From Akanthomyces muscarius (Eukaryota; Ascomycota; Sordariomycetes; Hypocreales; Cordycipitaceae): a DNA stretch of 64,000 nt. The stretch covers positions 444,001 through 508,000 of the forward strand of contig NW_026611617.1 in the NCBI RefSeq assembly GCF_028009165.1, given 5' to 3'. Each line of letters starts with the position of its first letter. Position 1 is the first letter of the stretch. The notes beneath the pieces were generated by a model, which saw only the letters and a program-made list of their open reading frames with translations, made no database searches and was not told the DNA's origin. Both the position numbers and the translations under genes were made by a program. Below, in pieces: positions 35,627 to 46,650 of this stretch.

Positions 35627-38159
35627 TTATTCCGGTCTCTCGTTCCCGATGTAAAGATGCTGTATGGCCTCCAAGTCGTACTCTTCGAGAGCGGCCAAGC
35701 GGGTACCTCGATCGTACTGCGAACGTCTGCGCCGCTGCTCATCACGGAAGTGCTGTCCTGCGTTTGGTGTGAAAAGGCCTGTAAAATTGTCAGATTTTTG
35801 GCGTCAAAGAGTTCTTCTTGGCTACTGACCGACGTGCTCTGCATTTTCGCAGCTGCGCTTCATTTTCGACTGGTTGTCAGGCTCTGGGAATTGTTCTTCT
35901 TGGCCGGCCATTTCCGGCATCGGACCATTTGAGGTAAAGTAGAGCTATATAAGTGCATTAGCACAATTTCGGGATGACGATGCACCTACGCCTACTTTCG
36001 GCCGATAGTGTGCGGCCTCGAGCATGACGGAGCTGTTTCGAAACTTCTGCACTAGACAATCTTTCCCTTGTATAGCTGTTGAAGAATTAGTAGAATTGCG
36101 ATTCCAAGTTCGCCTTGCAAACTAACTTGCGTAGGAGACCTCAGCCACCTTGTCACTTTTGAAGCAGTTCCTTCCCGACCACGTTAGCCGCTGGTACATT
36201 TTGAGCTGCATAATAGCACTCACCATCGTTGATTGCCACGTGCCTCAACAAACTGCGTGAGATAGTTCAGCCTTGTTTTATTACTCCATTGGGCACCGAA
36301 GAACTCACATCAACAATATCTAAAGGCTTGGTTTGTGTCAGCTATTTTCTGTCCCTGCCCCGAGTAGTCGTGGAGTACTTACATCAACAAAGTTAATAAA
36401 GGCGTATCCAACACTAAAACTGCGTTAGCAAGCCTGACAAGACTTCGTCCCGCATGGTCAAGTCATGGTGAGACATACTTGCAGTCATTCGCAAAATCTA
36501 TGCGAAGATACATGAAGTCATATTTCCCCCAGCTGGATTCGTCGACAATTCGCTTGAGCATTGCTTGGTCTACTTTATTCGGTATATTTCGCAACATAAT
36601 CTGTAGCTGTGAGTTTGCTGTCATTTCAGTTTCTATTAAGTAATCATACCGTTGTTCTAACATCAATTCCTTCTCTGATTCGGTGTCCGTCCACATGGTT
36701 GTGGTGGCTGCTCGGACTTTGGAATGCGTTTCTGTTCACTCGTGAAGCGTGTTGCCGCCGATCCAACCTACTGTAGGCTGAATTAGACCTTGATGGACTA
36801 AATCCATTGTGTACGGTGAGAGCTGGAGATGGGGGCTTGCGATAAGAAGCCGAGACTCTCTGGTAGGAAGGCGAAATGGGTGTTGACAACGCTGCAATTT
36901 CAGCACCTGGCGCACCGGCAATGAAAGAGTTCATCAGATACGGGAAACTTGGCGTATAGTTTGGCTGTGCAATGACTGGATACATGGCAACAGATGTGTT
37001 CAAGCAGAGATTGGCTTGGGGTATCGAGTTCTGCTTCGATCTGGCAAGCCCGTACTCCCAGCTAGTGCTTGGATTGGAGACACGAGGAGTTTCGCAGACC
37101 CGCACGCCATTACCGGCTGATCTTGAGTTTTCTTCGTGATATGCCGCAAGAACAATTCTGACTCCCTGTTAAACGTCAGATATGTCTCACAAGGGAAAGG
37201 ACGTGTAGAAAACATACACTCTGTCCTTCAGATGTGGGCGCCTGGACAAGCGCAGTTTTGGCTGCCAAGACGTCACAATATTCCACAATACCTCTGAAAG
37301 ATCCATCTCGGTAAGTCATTTTCTTTTCGAACGCAAATATTTCGCCGTGGGCTTGAAGGTTCATCATAACTTCTGCTGCAACCTGCTCGTCCCTGGTGGT
37401 CGACCCCGGAGGCACGGTAGCTAAGACCACTAACTGGCCACTATCCCGAGGCAAGGGGTACAAATCGGCTGATGAGTCCTGTTTCAGGTCATCATATCAA
37501 CATTTGTTTAATACACCGTCTCCTTGGCCGAAATAACTTACGTGGATGACTTGCCAGTCAAACTTGGCAGAGCTTGTTTGACTTTGAAATAGCCACGCAT
37601 CTCTGATGTCCTCGAAAAAGATACCCACTGTGCCATTCCTTTCGAGGATTCTCCTCGCTCCATGAAAGATTCCGCTGTCTCTTTCCAGCTTCTAATCCTC
37701 ATCAGCAGCGGTTGCGGTCATTATCAACTCGTAGGCACCTACTTGAAGCCATGCATTGACCTGTTGCGGAGTAACGACTTGTTCTGCAATTATCTTCAGC
37801 CACCTGGACATTCCCATGCTCTGGCTAAGCATATTGACGGGGACATGTATGTTTTTATAATTAGGGCTCTTCGTTTCCATGTGGAATGGGCTAAATGCAG
37901 AAGCAGTTGGAGATAGCCCGCTCTTCGAAGCCCAACCTGGTGTAACGAACGGGTCCTTCTCTCGCTCTCGCTGCTGCTCTGGTCTGAACTGAACGATTTG
38001 CTTATCATTCTTGGCACCATCGCCACCAATTATGCCATGATCCCTGGGAGATACCCCGCTCCGTTTGATTGGGTCGTTTGGGGATGGCGCTGTCAATCTG
38101 GTATCTGGGGAGCCTGCGGGCGAGTCCCCCTCTCCAGCAGATGAAGGTGAAAAGGGCAT
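35627..38159 (-). CDS. mei2: Mei2-like RNA-binding protein, at least 12 exons
   Basis: RNA-binding protein whose C-terminal RRM is specific to the Mei2 family; fission-yeast Mei2 drives meiosis. Exons are 38159-37743, 37691-37542, 37478-37218, 37165-36650, 36600-36479, 36413-36383, 36326-36309, 36252-36224, 36170-36127, 36075-35996, 35944-35830 and 35778-35627, summing to 644 aa. Seen: weak RRM-like segments (LERNGTVGIFFEDIRDAW; LVVLATVPPGSTTRDEQVAA); a Ser/Pro-rich middle; then TTIMLRNIPNKVDQAMLKRI, YDFMYLRIDFANDCNVGYAF, INFVDPLDIVDFVEARGNQR, WNCFKSDKVAEVSYATIQGK and AAHYRPKLYFTSNG, the Mei2 RRM and its extension. The 18-nt exon supplies PLDIVD. Three acceptors are AAG rather than YAG. A further 5' exon is possible, since TTTCTAG at about 38190 could be an acceptor. 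Identity is firm, the N-terminus open. Confidence 0.87.
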
Positions 38160-39176
38160 TTCAAAGGTTCCTTCGCATTGGGCCACTCCCTAGAAATGAT
38201 TCAGTATGATGCCTCTGTATTCTTGTTCCTCTGAAAGTCGTAAAGGGCTGCACTCTTGGGAGAGAAATCAAGGTGTTGATGGGAGGACGTTTGTTGAAGG
38301 TTGACGGGCCGTTGCACCTGGCAAGATTTGGCAGCAAACCAGGGCAGCGCCGAACGCGCACGTTTTCTCAGCCACTGTGAGCGTGACAAGCTGCAGGTGC
38401 CGAGGGACTGTTTCCGGTCTTTCTAGGCATTATGAGTAGGTAGCTACCTACCTCTCTGTTATCGTTACGGCCTGTCGACGGCGGCCTTGTTTGCGCTCCT
38501 GGCCAGTCGACCATTGCTGGCATTCATCTATAGATATTTCAAACCATTGAAGGTAGTGCTGGACTGAAGATATCTTTTACAAGCTTAGGTGCTAGCGGTC
38601 GGCTTAACACTCAATGGTGTCGAGCTGCTTCTGCCTGAGTTACGATCTTTCGACCACTCGAGACTCCCGTCATTCCGGGCCGGCACCAATTTGGTGCTCT
38701 GCAATGCCCCGCGTATTGCGCATGCTTGGGTACTTTTCTTGCGGTTATTCATGGATACTCGATTTTTCCAAGAACGGTCTATGAGGTGGTAGCGATACAC
38801 CTGTGCTTCTACCTCTCCGTCACGAACTTGGACCCACTCCAGCTGTCACAGTCAGTAGCAAACAGCGAAGAGATAGCTTGCACTGCCATGCCCCTGGTAT
38901 TTTAAAGATCTTCAGGGCGCGGTGAAAAAACGATAATGCCTTGGTTTTTCTTTTTCAACCTCTTCTCGTATAAGTCAAATAGACTGACGGCATGATGATG
39001 CTTCTGTCAAGTAGCTCCTGTGTTTCAACTGTTGCCCGTCACGGAGCATCGCCGCTCGCAATGTGGGGCAACTGGCGAGCTGCTCAACCGCGCCGGTCGC
39101 TGTCACACTCGCAACCCCGACCGTGATTACTGCAACAACAGGCATCTTTGAGCAGTGTATAATCAACCGCGACAAG
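38160..39176. other. Divergent promoter region between mei2-like and sec15
   Basis: About 1 kb, possibly including an upstream exon of the mei2-like gene (38190-38460) and the sec15 promoter. A 16-bp perfect palindrome lies at 38436-38451. Nothing else is recognised. Confidence 0.5.
38436..38451. repeat. Perfect 16-bp palindrome
   Basis: GTAGGTAGCTACCTAC is its own reverse complement. It lies about 280 bp upstream of the mei2-like ATG and could be a dimeric factor site or just a tacc-rich microsatellite. Confidence 0.7.
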
Positions 39177-41967
39177 ATGCCGCGAAGGACCGAAGCCATC
39201 GATGACTATGCTTCCGCAGTACCGCAGGTATAACGGGGTCTTAACCTTCGAGCGCAATGCTCCTTGCTAACTACCACAGATCATTCTGTCATCGTCAGAT
39301 GGGGATTTCCTCGACCACCTCATTCCGGTCTTAAAGGATGCGTCAAATTCCCGCAGGACTCCGGCGCTAATCCAATGTCTCAATCAATACACGGAAGAGC
39401 GCGAAGCCGACATCGAGCGAATCGGAATGACGAAGCACGAGGAGTTCCTGGACTCTGTCAATCAGTTACAGAATGTTCGCGAAGATACCGTTGCGCTCAT
39501 TGCCGAGATTTTGAAATTGAATCAATCCATTCAATCGAGTACCGAACAGCTTGCGGAGCAGAAGAGCGCCCTAGTCAACACAAAGGCCGTCCGACAGAAC
39601 ATCTCAGATGCCTCGGACGCTCTGAAGGAGTCGCTGAAAGTGCTCCACGCCGTCAACTATGCCCATGACCTCGTGCGACGGAAACAATACTATTCGGCGC
39701 TTAAATCGCTGGAGGATCTCCAGAACGAGCATCTTGTTCCGACATTGCAAAACCGCTATGCCACCCAGCACAGGCTTGCCGACGCCATTCAGAAGTCTAT
39801 TCCTTCTTCCAGGAAAGCAATATCCGAAGCGGTCATGGCAGATCTAAACACATGGCTCTTTCGCATTCGAGAAGCATCTCAATTTCTTGGGGAGCTTGCT
39901 TGGTATTATACCGAGCAGCGACGGTTACGGCAAAAGAAGAGAGTTGATGAAGATTCATTCTTGTCCAATTTCAAGCTGAATTCGGCCATTGAGCTTGTTT
40001 GCGATGAAAGCGAAGAGCTTGATGTACTGGACAATGAAGAACTTCAAATCGCCTTTACGCCTCTTTTCGAAGCAGTCCACATCCACGAGGCATTGAACCA
40101 ATCAGACCGCTTTCGTTCGGAATATGCAGCCACGCGCCGACAGCAGAAAGACCTGCTCTTGCCCAGCTCGATCGACCTATCTACAGAAGACGAAGGGTCT
40201 CTCAGCAGCTTGCTGGAAGGCATAACTGGATTCGCAATCATCGAAAAGGCCACCATGCGGCGGGTTCCGCATTTGCGATCTGCTATCGAGGTGGAGGAGT
40301 TGTGGGAATCGATGTGCAGCACAGCAATCAACGTAGCATCGAAAGCACTGAACGATGTGACGAATGCTGAGGTGCTGCTCAAGATCAAAGGGATTGTTGC
40401 TCTGTTCATTCAAACGATGCAGGTATGGAGACGGCATATCCTCCCACGTTTGTCTTCAAACTAATCAGATCCCAGGGATATGGATATCCTGTCTCAAGCT
40501 TGGAGACTTTCATGCTTACGCTCTTCGATAAATACGCTGAGCTTCTCCGGCGCAGATTCAGTGAAGACTTTCAAGAAGTATTATCTTCCAGCATATTCAA
40601 CATCTCGATTTTTCAACTGCTAACTTGGTTGCCCTCCCAGATCGTATCAACAGACGATTACATGCCCATGGCCATCAATTCTCAGGAGGAATTCGACAAG
40701 GTCCTCAACGTCAGCTGGTACACGCCAGAACAAGATGTCGAGAATATCACGTGAGCTTTTGACCGTTGCATGTTACGAATGTCCGGCTAACAGAGAGCAC
40801 AGGTTCCCTTGCGTTCTGCCATTTTCTCAAATGTATCCCCTGTGTTGTATCGATATCCAAAATTTCCTCAACCAGTTTTATTTCTTCTCCGATGACCACT
40901 TCCAACATTCGGATGTCATTGATGAATCACTACGGAAGGTAGATTTGCCTTACTCCCCATTCACTTCTTGTGTTATTCTACACAGCCCCGGGTGGTGCTT
41001 TTGTGCTGACTACGACTAGTCCCTCGATAAGCTCCTGACCGAAAAAGTCTGCCAATCCCTGGTTGAAAGACTCAGCTCTCAATATCTAGGCCAAATTGTT
41101 CAGATTCTGATCAACTTGGAGCATTTCGAAACCGCGTGCCAAGAATTAGAGCTCTTGCTCATCAGTGCAAGATCATCCACATCCGCAGGCGGTCCCTTGA
41201 AGCTCAATGCCACCGAAGAATTCCGAAATAATAAAAAGACGGCGGAGAAACGAATTTTCGAACTGGTCAACTCCAAGATAGATGATCTTGTAGACACAGC
41301 CGAATACGACTGGTAAGATACCGTGCTGATGCGCTTAGTTGCATACTCTAACTATTTTTACTTAGGTTTTTGGCCACCGATCCATCAGAGCCCAGCTCAT
41401 ATATGCAGACATTAACTCGCTATCTGTCAAATATCATGAACTCTACTCTTCTGGGTCTTCCCCGAGAGATCAAAGAGCTCATTTACTTTGACGCATTGAG
41501 TCATACTGCGGAGAAGATATTGGTATGAACCCAACTTTCCATCAACTGTTCTGAACACGCTGACTTTTTGGTAACGCCAGGCACTCCCACTCTCCCCCGA
41601 GGTCAAATCTATTAGCTTCAGTGCTGTATCAGCCCTGGCTCAGGATGTCCAATACTTGACAACATTTGTCAATAGCCTTGAGAACGGCGAAATGCTCAAG
41701 GAAAATTTGGACGAACTGCAACAAACTGTCAACCTTCTACAATCCGAAAACAGCGAGGAGTTTTACGATATGTCAGTGCGAAATAAGAAATATAATCGCG
41801 TCGACGCCCTCAACGGCCCCGTATTGCTAGAGAAGTACGCTCACCTAGAACATTTCGCTTTACCCAAGATGCTAACCATTGGTAGACTGAATACCAGTGC
41901 CTCCCATGCATCTAGCAGAAGTGCGCCGCTGTCCAATCTGTCTTCTAGATTTGGAATGATGAAATGA
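39177..41967 (+). CDS. sec15: Exocyst complex component Sec15
   Basis: Subunit of the octameric exocyst that tethers secretory vesicles to the plasma membrane; Sec15 binds the vesicle Rab GTPase Sec4. Exons are 39177-39227, 39280-40422, 40476-40750, 40794-40938, 41020-41312, 41366-41522 and 41581-41967, 816 aa, typical length. Seen: an N-terminal coiled coil (about residues 75-140, NQSIQSSTEQLAEQKSALVN); NYAHDLVRRKQYYSALKSLE and DLQNEHLVP, the classic Sec15 start; LRSAIEVEELWESMC in the middle; and C-terminal helical bundles with YMQTLTRYLSNIMNSTLLGL, SFSAVSALAQDVQYL and NGPVLLEKYAHLE. The short first exon (17 codons) splices in frame to IILSSSDGDFLDHLIPVLKD. Confidence 0.93.
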
Positions 41968-42215
41968 GGTGAATGGGATAGTACGCATTGTAAGATAAAG
42001 ATGTTTGAATTTCCGGTGCCTGCTTCCTATACAGATCGCACTGGTGGTAACTGAATAATATGATATCAAGAGAATAGCAAGACATAAAAATAACCATAAC
42101 AAATTATACCGTAGTCCCGATGGTCCGAATACTGAAAGAACAAAACAAGCAGCGAGCAATGGAACAAGTCTGTATCAAGTAACGCGCGGACTTGCTACAA
42201 TGGGGCGAGCTCAGC

Positions 42216-43254
42216 TCACTCAAACTCTTCCGATGTCATCTGTGCCTTGTAGAGTGTAAGCAGGTTGAAGTGAGCAATATGGATTTGAGCTTACCTGCTG
42301 GGCCTGCATGCCCTGATACGGGTACATGTTGTCCATTTCGCCGTACATTGTTCCCGTGGCCTGTGCTTGACCATACGCAGCAGAGGGTGCCGCGGGAACT
42401 TGGCCGGCATAAAGGCTAGGATTCTGACGGTAATCCTGCTCACTTGCGAGTCCGTGCCCACTCATGTATTCAGCTCCAGCCATCGGGTGGGAGTTGGGCT
42501 GTGCCATGTTGGCCTGCATTCGTGCCTGGCCGCTTCCAGCGGGTGCTGCGGGTTGCGCAGCAGCCCTCTTGGCGTGAGAAGCAGCTTCCTCTCTCGGCAC
42601 GATGTCAATCAGGAAATCAAACATGTCGGACTTGGCTAGCGCAGACGCAATATCAGAACGCTGAAGAGTGCGACGCTTGTTCTCTTCGGCGTGAATCCAA
42701 GCCCGCATAGTCAGCTCCGTGATGAAAACATCGCAACCCTTGGCAAAGAGGATCGGTGCCTCGGCAGAAATCATTTTGACCTCAGGATCAGCCTTCATGA
42801 CTTTCTTGATACGAGCAAGAGGCAGCTGGTGAATCTTGTAGTCGTGTGTCTCACTCTCCAGGTGAGTAATGGTTTGCTGCCAATAAGTTGTCAAAATGTC
42901 CTTGTACTGTCCGGTTAGACCTTGATGCACCTAAACTCGTATCTGTCAGTACATAGTGTCGAGAGAGGCCAGCGCAGGGTTGACGAACATTTGCCCAAGG
43001 ACCCGTGTACAATTCAGCGGGCGCGAATCCTTGCGTAGCTAGCTGTTTCATTGTTAAATGTTGGGCTGAGTAGCCGAGTAGTGGATGTACGTACCGAAGC
43101 ACAAGCACCTAAAATAACGGCCATCAGTATCGTGAGGGGATTAGATCCAACGATGAAAGATGTACTCACCATAATGACCGCCTTGGGTTGTGTCGTAGAC
43201 TGGCGCGGGGCGTCCCTGCTGTTGGGATTGCGCCGATTGGTTCTGCGAGTCCAT
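42216..43254 (-). CDS. hap5: CCAAT-binding factor subunit Hap5/HapE (NF-YC)
   Basis: Histone-fold subunit of the heterotrimeric CCAAT-binding complex, which with HapX and other partners regulates iron, redox and metabolic genes. Exons are 43254-43170, 43108-43095 (14 nt), 43042-42989, 42930-42295 and 42245-42216, 272 aa. Seen: a Gln-rich N-terminus; [20 protein letters not shown] created by the third splice; and the core [60 protein letters not shown] and [20 protein letters not shown], essentially invariant in fungi. A Gln/Ala/Met-rich tail follows and ends [10 protein letters not shown]. The 14-nt exon and a GTTCGT donor at 42988 make the N-terminus easy to mis-call. Confidence 0.95.
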
Positions 43255-43844
43255 CGTCGCTAAGGTCTGCGAAAACTGCTATTTCCTGACGTCCTCGGAC
43301 TATTTTATCGTTGATTTTGATTTGGCAACAGGTGTCTGAGCTTCAATTGGACGAAATCTGGCGGATATTTGCGCAACTCCGTATGTAGCAATGAGCGCAG
43401 TAAATAGGCAATGAGCGTGAGCGATGTGTTTGGCTAGATGCCCGTACCCGCGTTGCGACCAACTAAGCTCCGGCAATGACCCGATGTATACAGTGCCCGC
43501 CGTCTCTCCGACACATGCTCATTCAGCAGCAAATCGCTCCAAAGCAGCCAGTTTGTGGGTGACTACACACTGTGTACAATCCGTGCGCTAAAAGAGAGCT
43601 GGGTCTCCGCCTTCAGCAAGGTACCCCAGCACACTAAACACTGGCAAGAGTACAAGCTCAGGCTGCAAGAACAGCCGTACTCTGTTGTACCCACCGATGT
43701 TCCACTTTGCCGGTCCGGGATGCTTTTCTCGGCGCCCAGAAACTTTTTCGTCCCAGCTTCTCAACAACAATTTGCGTTCTTCACAACCACAACTCCCACT
43801 TCGACAGCTGGCTGGACCAGTGACAGAGCCTGTGGCGTCTCATC
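43255..43844. other. Divergent promoter region between hap5 and fcf2
   Basis: About 590 bp with promoters of both genes. Small open frames show no family resemblance. Confidence 0.6.
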
Positions 43845-44656
43845 ATGGCCAAAATAAGTAGCCAACAGCTCTCTGAGCTTCTACTGCAGGCTGAACAACG
43901 CTTGGAGGGAAATCCCACGACAACCACACCCACCGATAATGCCCTAGATGGGACGGTAGCTATTGCTCCTGTTGCTGCCGCGATACCCAAAGAAACAGAA
44001 GGTTCCGTTCGTATCGCGAATAACAAGAAAACAAGCACAAAAACCAAGGTAAGATATCCTATTACTACTTCTGTCGTCCTCCGACTTGCGTCCCCTCTTG
44101 ATGGTGATGAGAAGGAACCACTTACGGTACCATGACACGAGGTATCGTCCGTTTTGGATAAACGCCTCGTGGCTCCATGATTTCTTTATATCATAGTTAC
44201 TCTGAATCATTTCTACCAAGCCACTTTCTATGGCTGCTGCCCCTTTCAACTTACCAAACACATGAACTTGGGCTTCAGTAACTAACGGGCGAACAGGATT
44301 CTGCCGGTTCCAACTGGTTTGACCTGCCCAAGACGGTCCTCACGCCAGAGTTTAGGAGAGATTGGCAAGTTCTCCGTATGCGAGGCCTGCTAGACCCGAA
44401 ACACCAGAAAAAGGCTTTGAGGGCGGAGACGCCAAAATACTCCCAAATTGGCCAAATTATCGAAGGCCCGGCCGACTTCTTCAGCGCAAGACTTGCCCGC
44501 AAGGAAAGACGGCAGACTATACTTGGTGAAGTTATGAGAGATCATTCGAATGACAAGCTGAAGTCGAAATATGCCACCATACAAAAGAAGAAAACGTCTG
44601 GCAAAAAGGCGTTCTACCAGAAGGTTGTCGCACAGCGGCGAAAGGGTGGCGGCTGA
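43845..44656 (+). CDS. fcf2: Fcf2-type pre-rRNA processing factor
   Basis: Nucleolar protein needed for early cleavages of the pre-rRNA that give 18S rRNA; Fcf2 family (animal TdT-interacting factor 2 C-terminus). Exons are 43845-44048 and 44297-44656, 187 aa, close to the yeast size. Seen: a helical N-terminus (SSQQLSELLLQAEQRLEG); a Thr/Ala-rich linker; then the Fcf2 core SNWFDLPKTVLTPEFRRDWQ, VLRMRGLLDPKHQKKALRAE, YSQIGQIIEGPADFFSARLA and a basic tail RKERRQTILGEV through KVVAQRRKGGG. The intron is 248 nt, the longest clear intron in the window. Confidence 0.93.
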
Positions 44657-45279
44657 AGTTTGTCAGCCATGCTGGCATTTTATGCTATAAACCCGTTCTA
44701 CACATTTCGAGGCTTATCCCTCGATATCCTTCCGCGAGCACGTCACCAATCGGTGTCCGTCACTCGCCGCGAGCAAGACGCCCACCTTCATCGCCTGTTA
44801 CCATGAGGATCAGGCAGCGACGGAGTTGTGTTGTACTTGGATTACAAAACAACCACATTCAGTCGCTACGGAACATAATAGTCCTCCAGCGCCACAAAGC
44901 AACGAGCGCGTAACTAGGCTTGGCTGAATGCTTGCACACTACCCCAGGGGCAATATAAAAGAAGCACGTTTGAAATAAAACGAGAATACACTGTATTAAA
45001 AAGAATCATTCTGTATGACATTTGCAAACGTGTGATTGTACGCCAAAAGTAGTTTTTGCAGGCCCTCTCATCGTGGTGGACTGCGCCAATGTGGGCCCTT
45101 CGAGGCTTTCACTGGCTAGGGGCAGCTTTTTTGCGCCCCTACATGGAACCTGGCGAGCTACTCGTCGGTTTCCTCTTGACATCGGACACGCGATTATCAA
45201 AATGCGCCGCCATATTTCGCACGAAATAGCGCATCTGCGAGTAGGTGCACCATTTCTGCCATTCCCTTCTTTAACACTT
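44657..45279. other. Intergenic region upstream of the mitochondrial S10 gene
   Basis: About 620 bp of 3' flank and promoter between tandem genes. An open frame in phase with the S10 gene runs back to 45022, so the S10 start could lie upstream at the ATG at 45202. Nothing else is recognised. Confidence 0.5.
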
Positions 45280-46033
45280 ATGCTAACAGGCCCAAAGCCG
45301 GTCCTGCAACGGACCAATCTGGCCGGAGTAGTCTACAGGTTTGCAGCAGTCCCTGGCCAGGCATGCTTCAATTCATTCGCTAACATCTCTCAGGTCCTAC
45401 AGTACGGTCAATGCCGGAGAATCGAAGTCGGATAGTTTTGTCGCGACCCAACCTGGTCAGAGCGGTGAGCTGCGCAACCCTCGGTCGGCGCAGGCCGTCC
45501 ACCTCAAGCCTCTTCGCCGCACTGCGGAGCATGGCATTCCTTCGTGCGACCTCCAGCTTCGATCCTACAGTCTTCAACCGCTCGAATTCTTCTCCGATTT
45601 TGCTCTCCGAGCCGCATATTATCTAGGCCTGCCCGCATTCGGGCCTGTGCCTCTGCCACGGATCACAGAGCGCTGGACAGTTCCGAGAGATCACTTCATC
45701 TTCAAGAAATCTCAGGAAAATTTTGAGCGTAGGACATTGCGGCGGATGATCCAGATTCAGGATGGAAACCCTGAGACCGTCCAGCTCTGGCTCGCATATC
45801 TGCGAAAACACCAGTACTACGGCATTGGTATGAAGGCCAATTTTTGGGAGTTTGGGTCTACGAGTAGTGAGAAGTCGGGGCAGTCTTTGGAGGGCAGTGC
45901 TAGTGAGCTACTGTCCACTTGGGAGCATCTTGGCCAGACCAAGTCAGTCACTGAGGAGGAGGCGGAGGAGATGCTGCGTCGCGGCCGCCTCGGCGATTCT
46001 CTGAATCTGTCGCGTGCAATGCCCCGCGCCTAA
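45280..46033 (+). CDS. rsm10: Mitochondrial ribosomal protein S10 (uS10m)
   Basis: Component of the small subunit of the mitochondrial ribosome. Exons are 45280-45338 and 45394-46033, 232 aa from this start. Seen: an N-terminus rich in Arg/Ser and lacking acids (MLTGPKPVLQRTNLAGVVYR, then SYSTVNAG), suited to mitochondrial import; then the S10 domain with LQPLEFFSDFALRAAYYL, GPVPLPRITERWTVPRDHF, IFKKSQENFERRTLRRMIQI, DGNPETVQLWLAYLRKHQYY and GIGMKANFWEF; and a Ser/Glu-rich tail that seems fungal-specific. An in-frame ATG at 45202 would add 26 residues, also without acidic bias. Homologue alignment would decide between them. Confidence 0.9.
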
Positions 46034-46650
46034 ACGCCTTCCGCCCCTTGAGGAGGTGCTTTGTTTCCGGCGCAACTTCAGTGTATAACATCATGTAGCT
46101 ATCTCGGTGGGATTTAAGCGGCAGCTGATAGACAGCAGGTCTGCTCTGTATGGTATAAAAAAATCGGTGAATCAATAGCATGGGCGTGCTTGGCTGAACA
46201 GTCATTGTACCTGACCAATTCACTGCATAACCTGATGCTGGCTGGCCCGATCATGGTCTATGTGTTTCTCGTATATATGTGTCCCTACTGATCTCGTTTT
46301 TTCCTTCACTCCGTTTTCAGTTGAGCGTTTGCTGTTGTTCGTCTGGTCGTCATCGCGCGGCTGCTAGGGTTCATCCAGCTTTCGCACAGTGGTAGTGGGG
46401 CAGCCACAAAGACCTACCTACCCTGTTTCTCATCCTCACGACGTGAGCTGGATGATGGTTCGTCGTCTTGCGAGTGCTCTATCTATCACGTTTGCTTCAC
46501 TGTGGCCTTTTATGAGCAGGGATCTATTTATGTGAACTTGTGGGGTTTTTGGAGTTGTTGGAGGCACTGTCGCTGCACCAAATCCAGTATACCCTCACCC
46601 ATCCCAAAGTTGCCGCAAGTCGTTTATCCGTCAGGAAACCAGCAGCCGGG
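46034..46650. other. Promoter region of the karyopherin gene
   Basis: About 620 bp between tandem genes. The reading frame of the karyopherin first exon is open upstream but has no earlier ATG that I can support. Nothing else is recognised. Confidence 0.5.
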
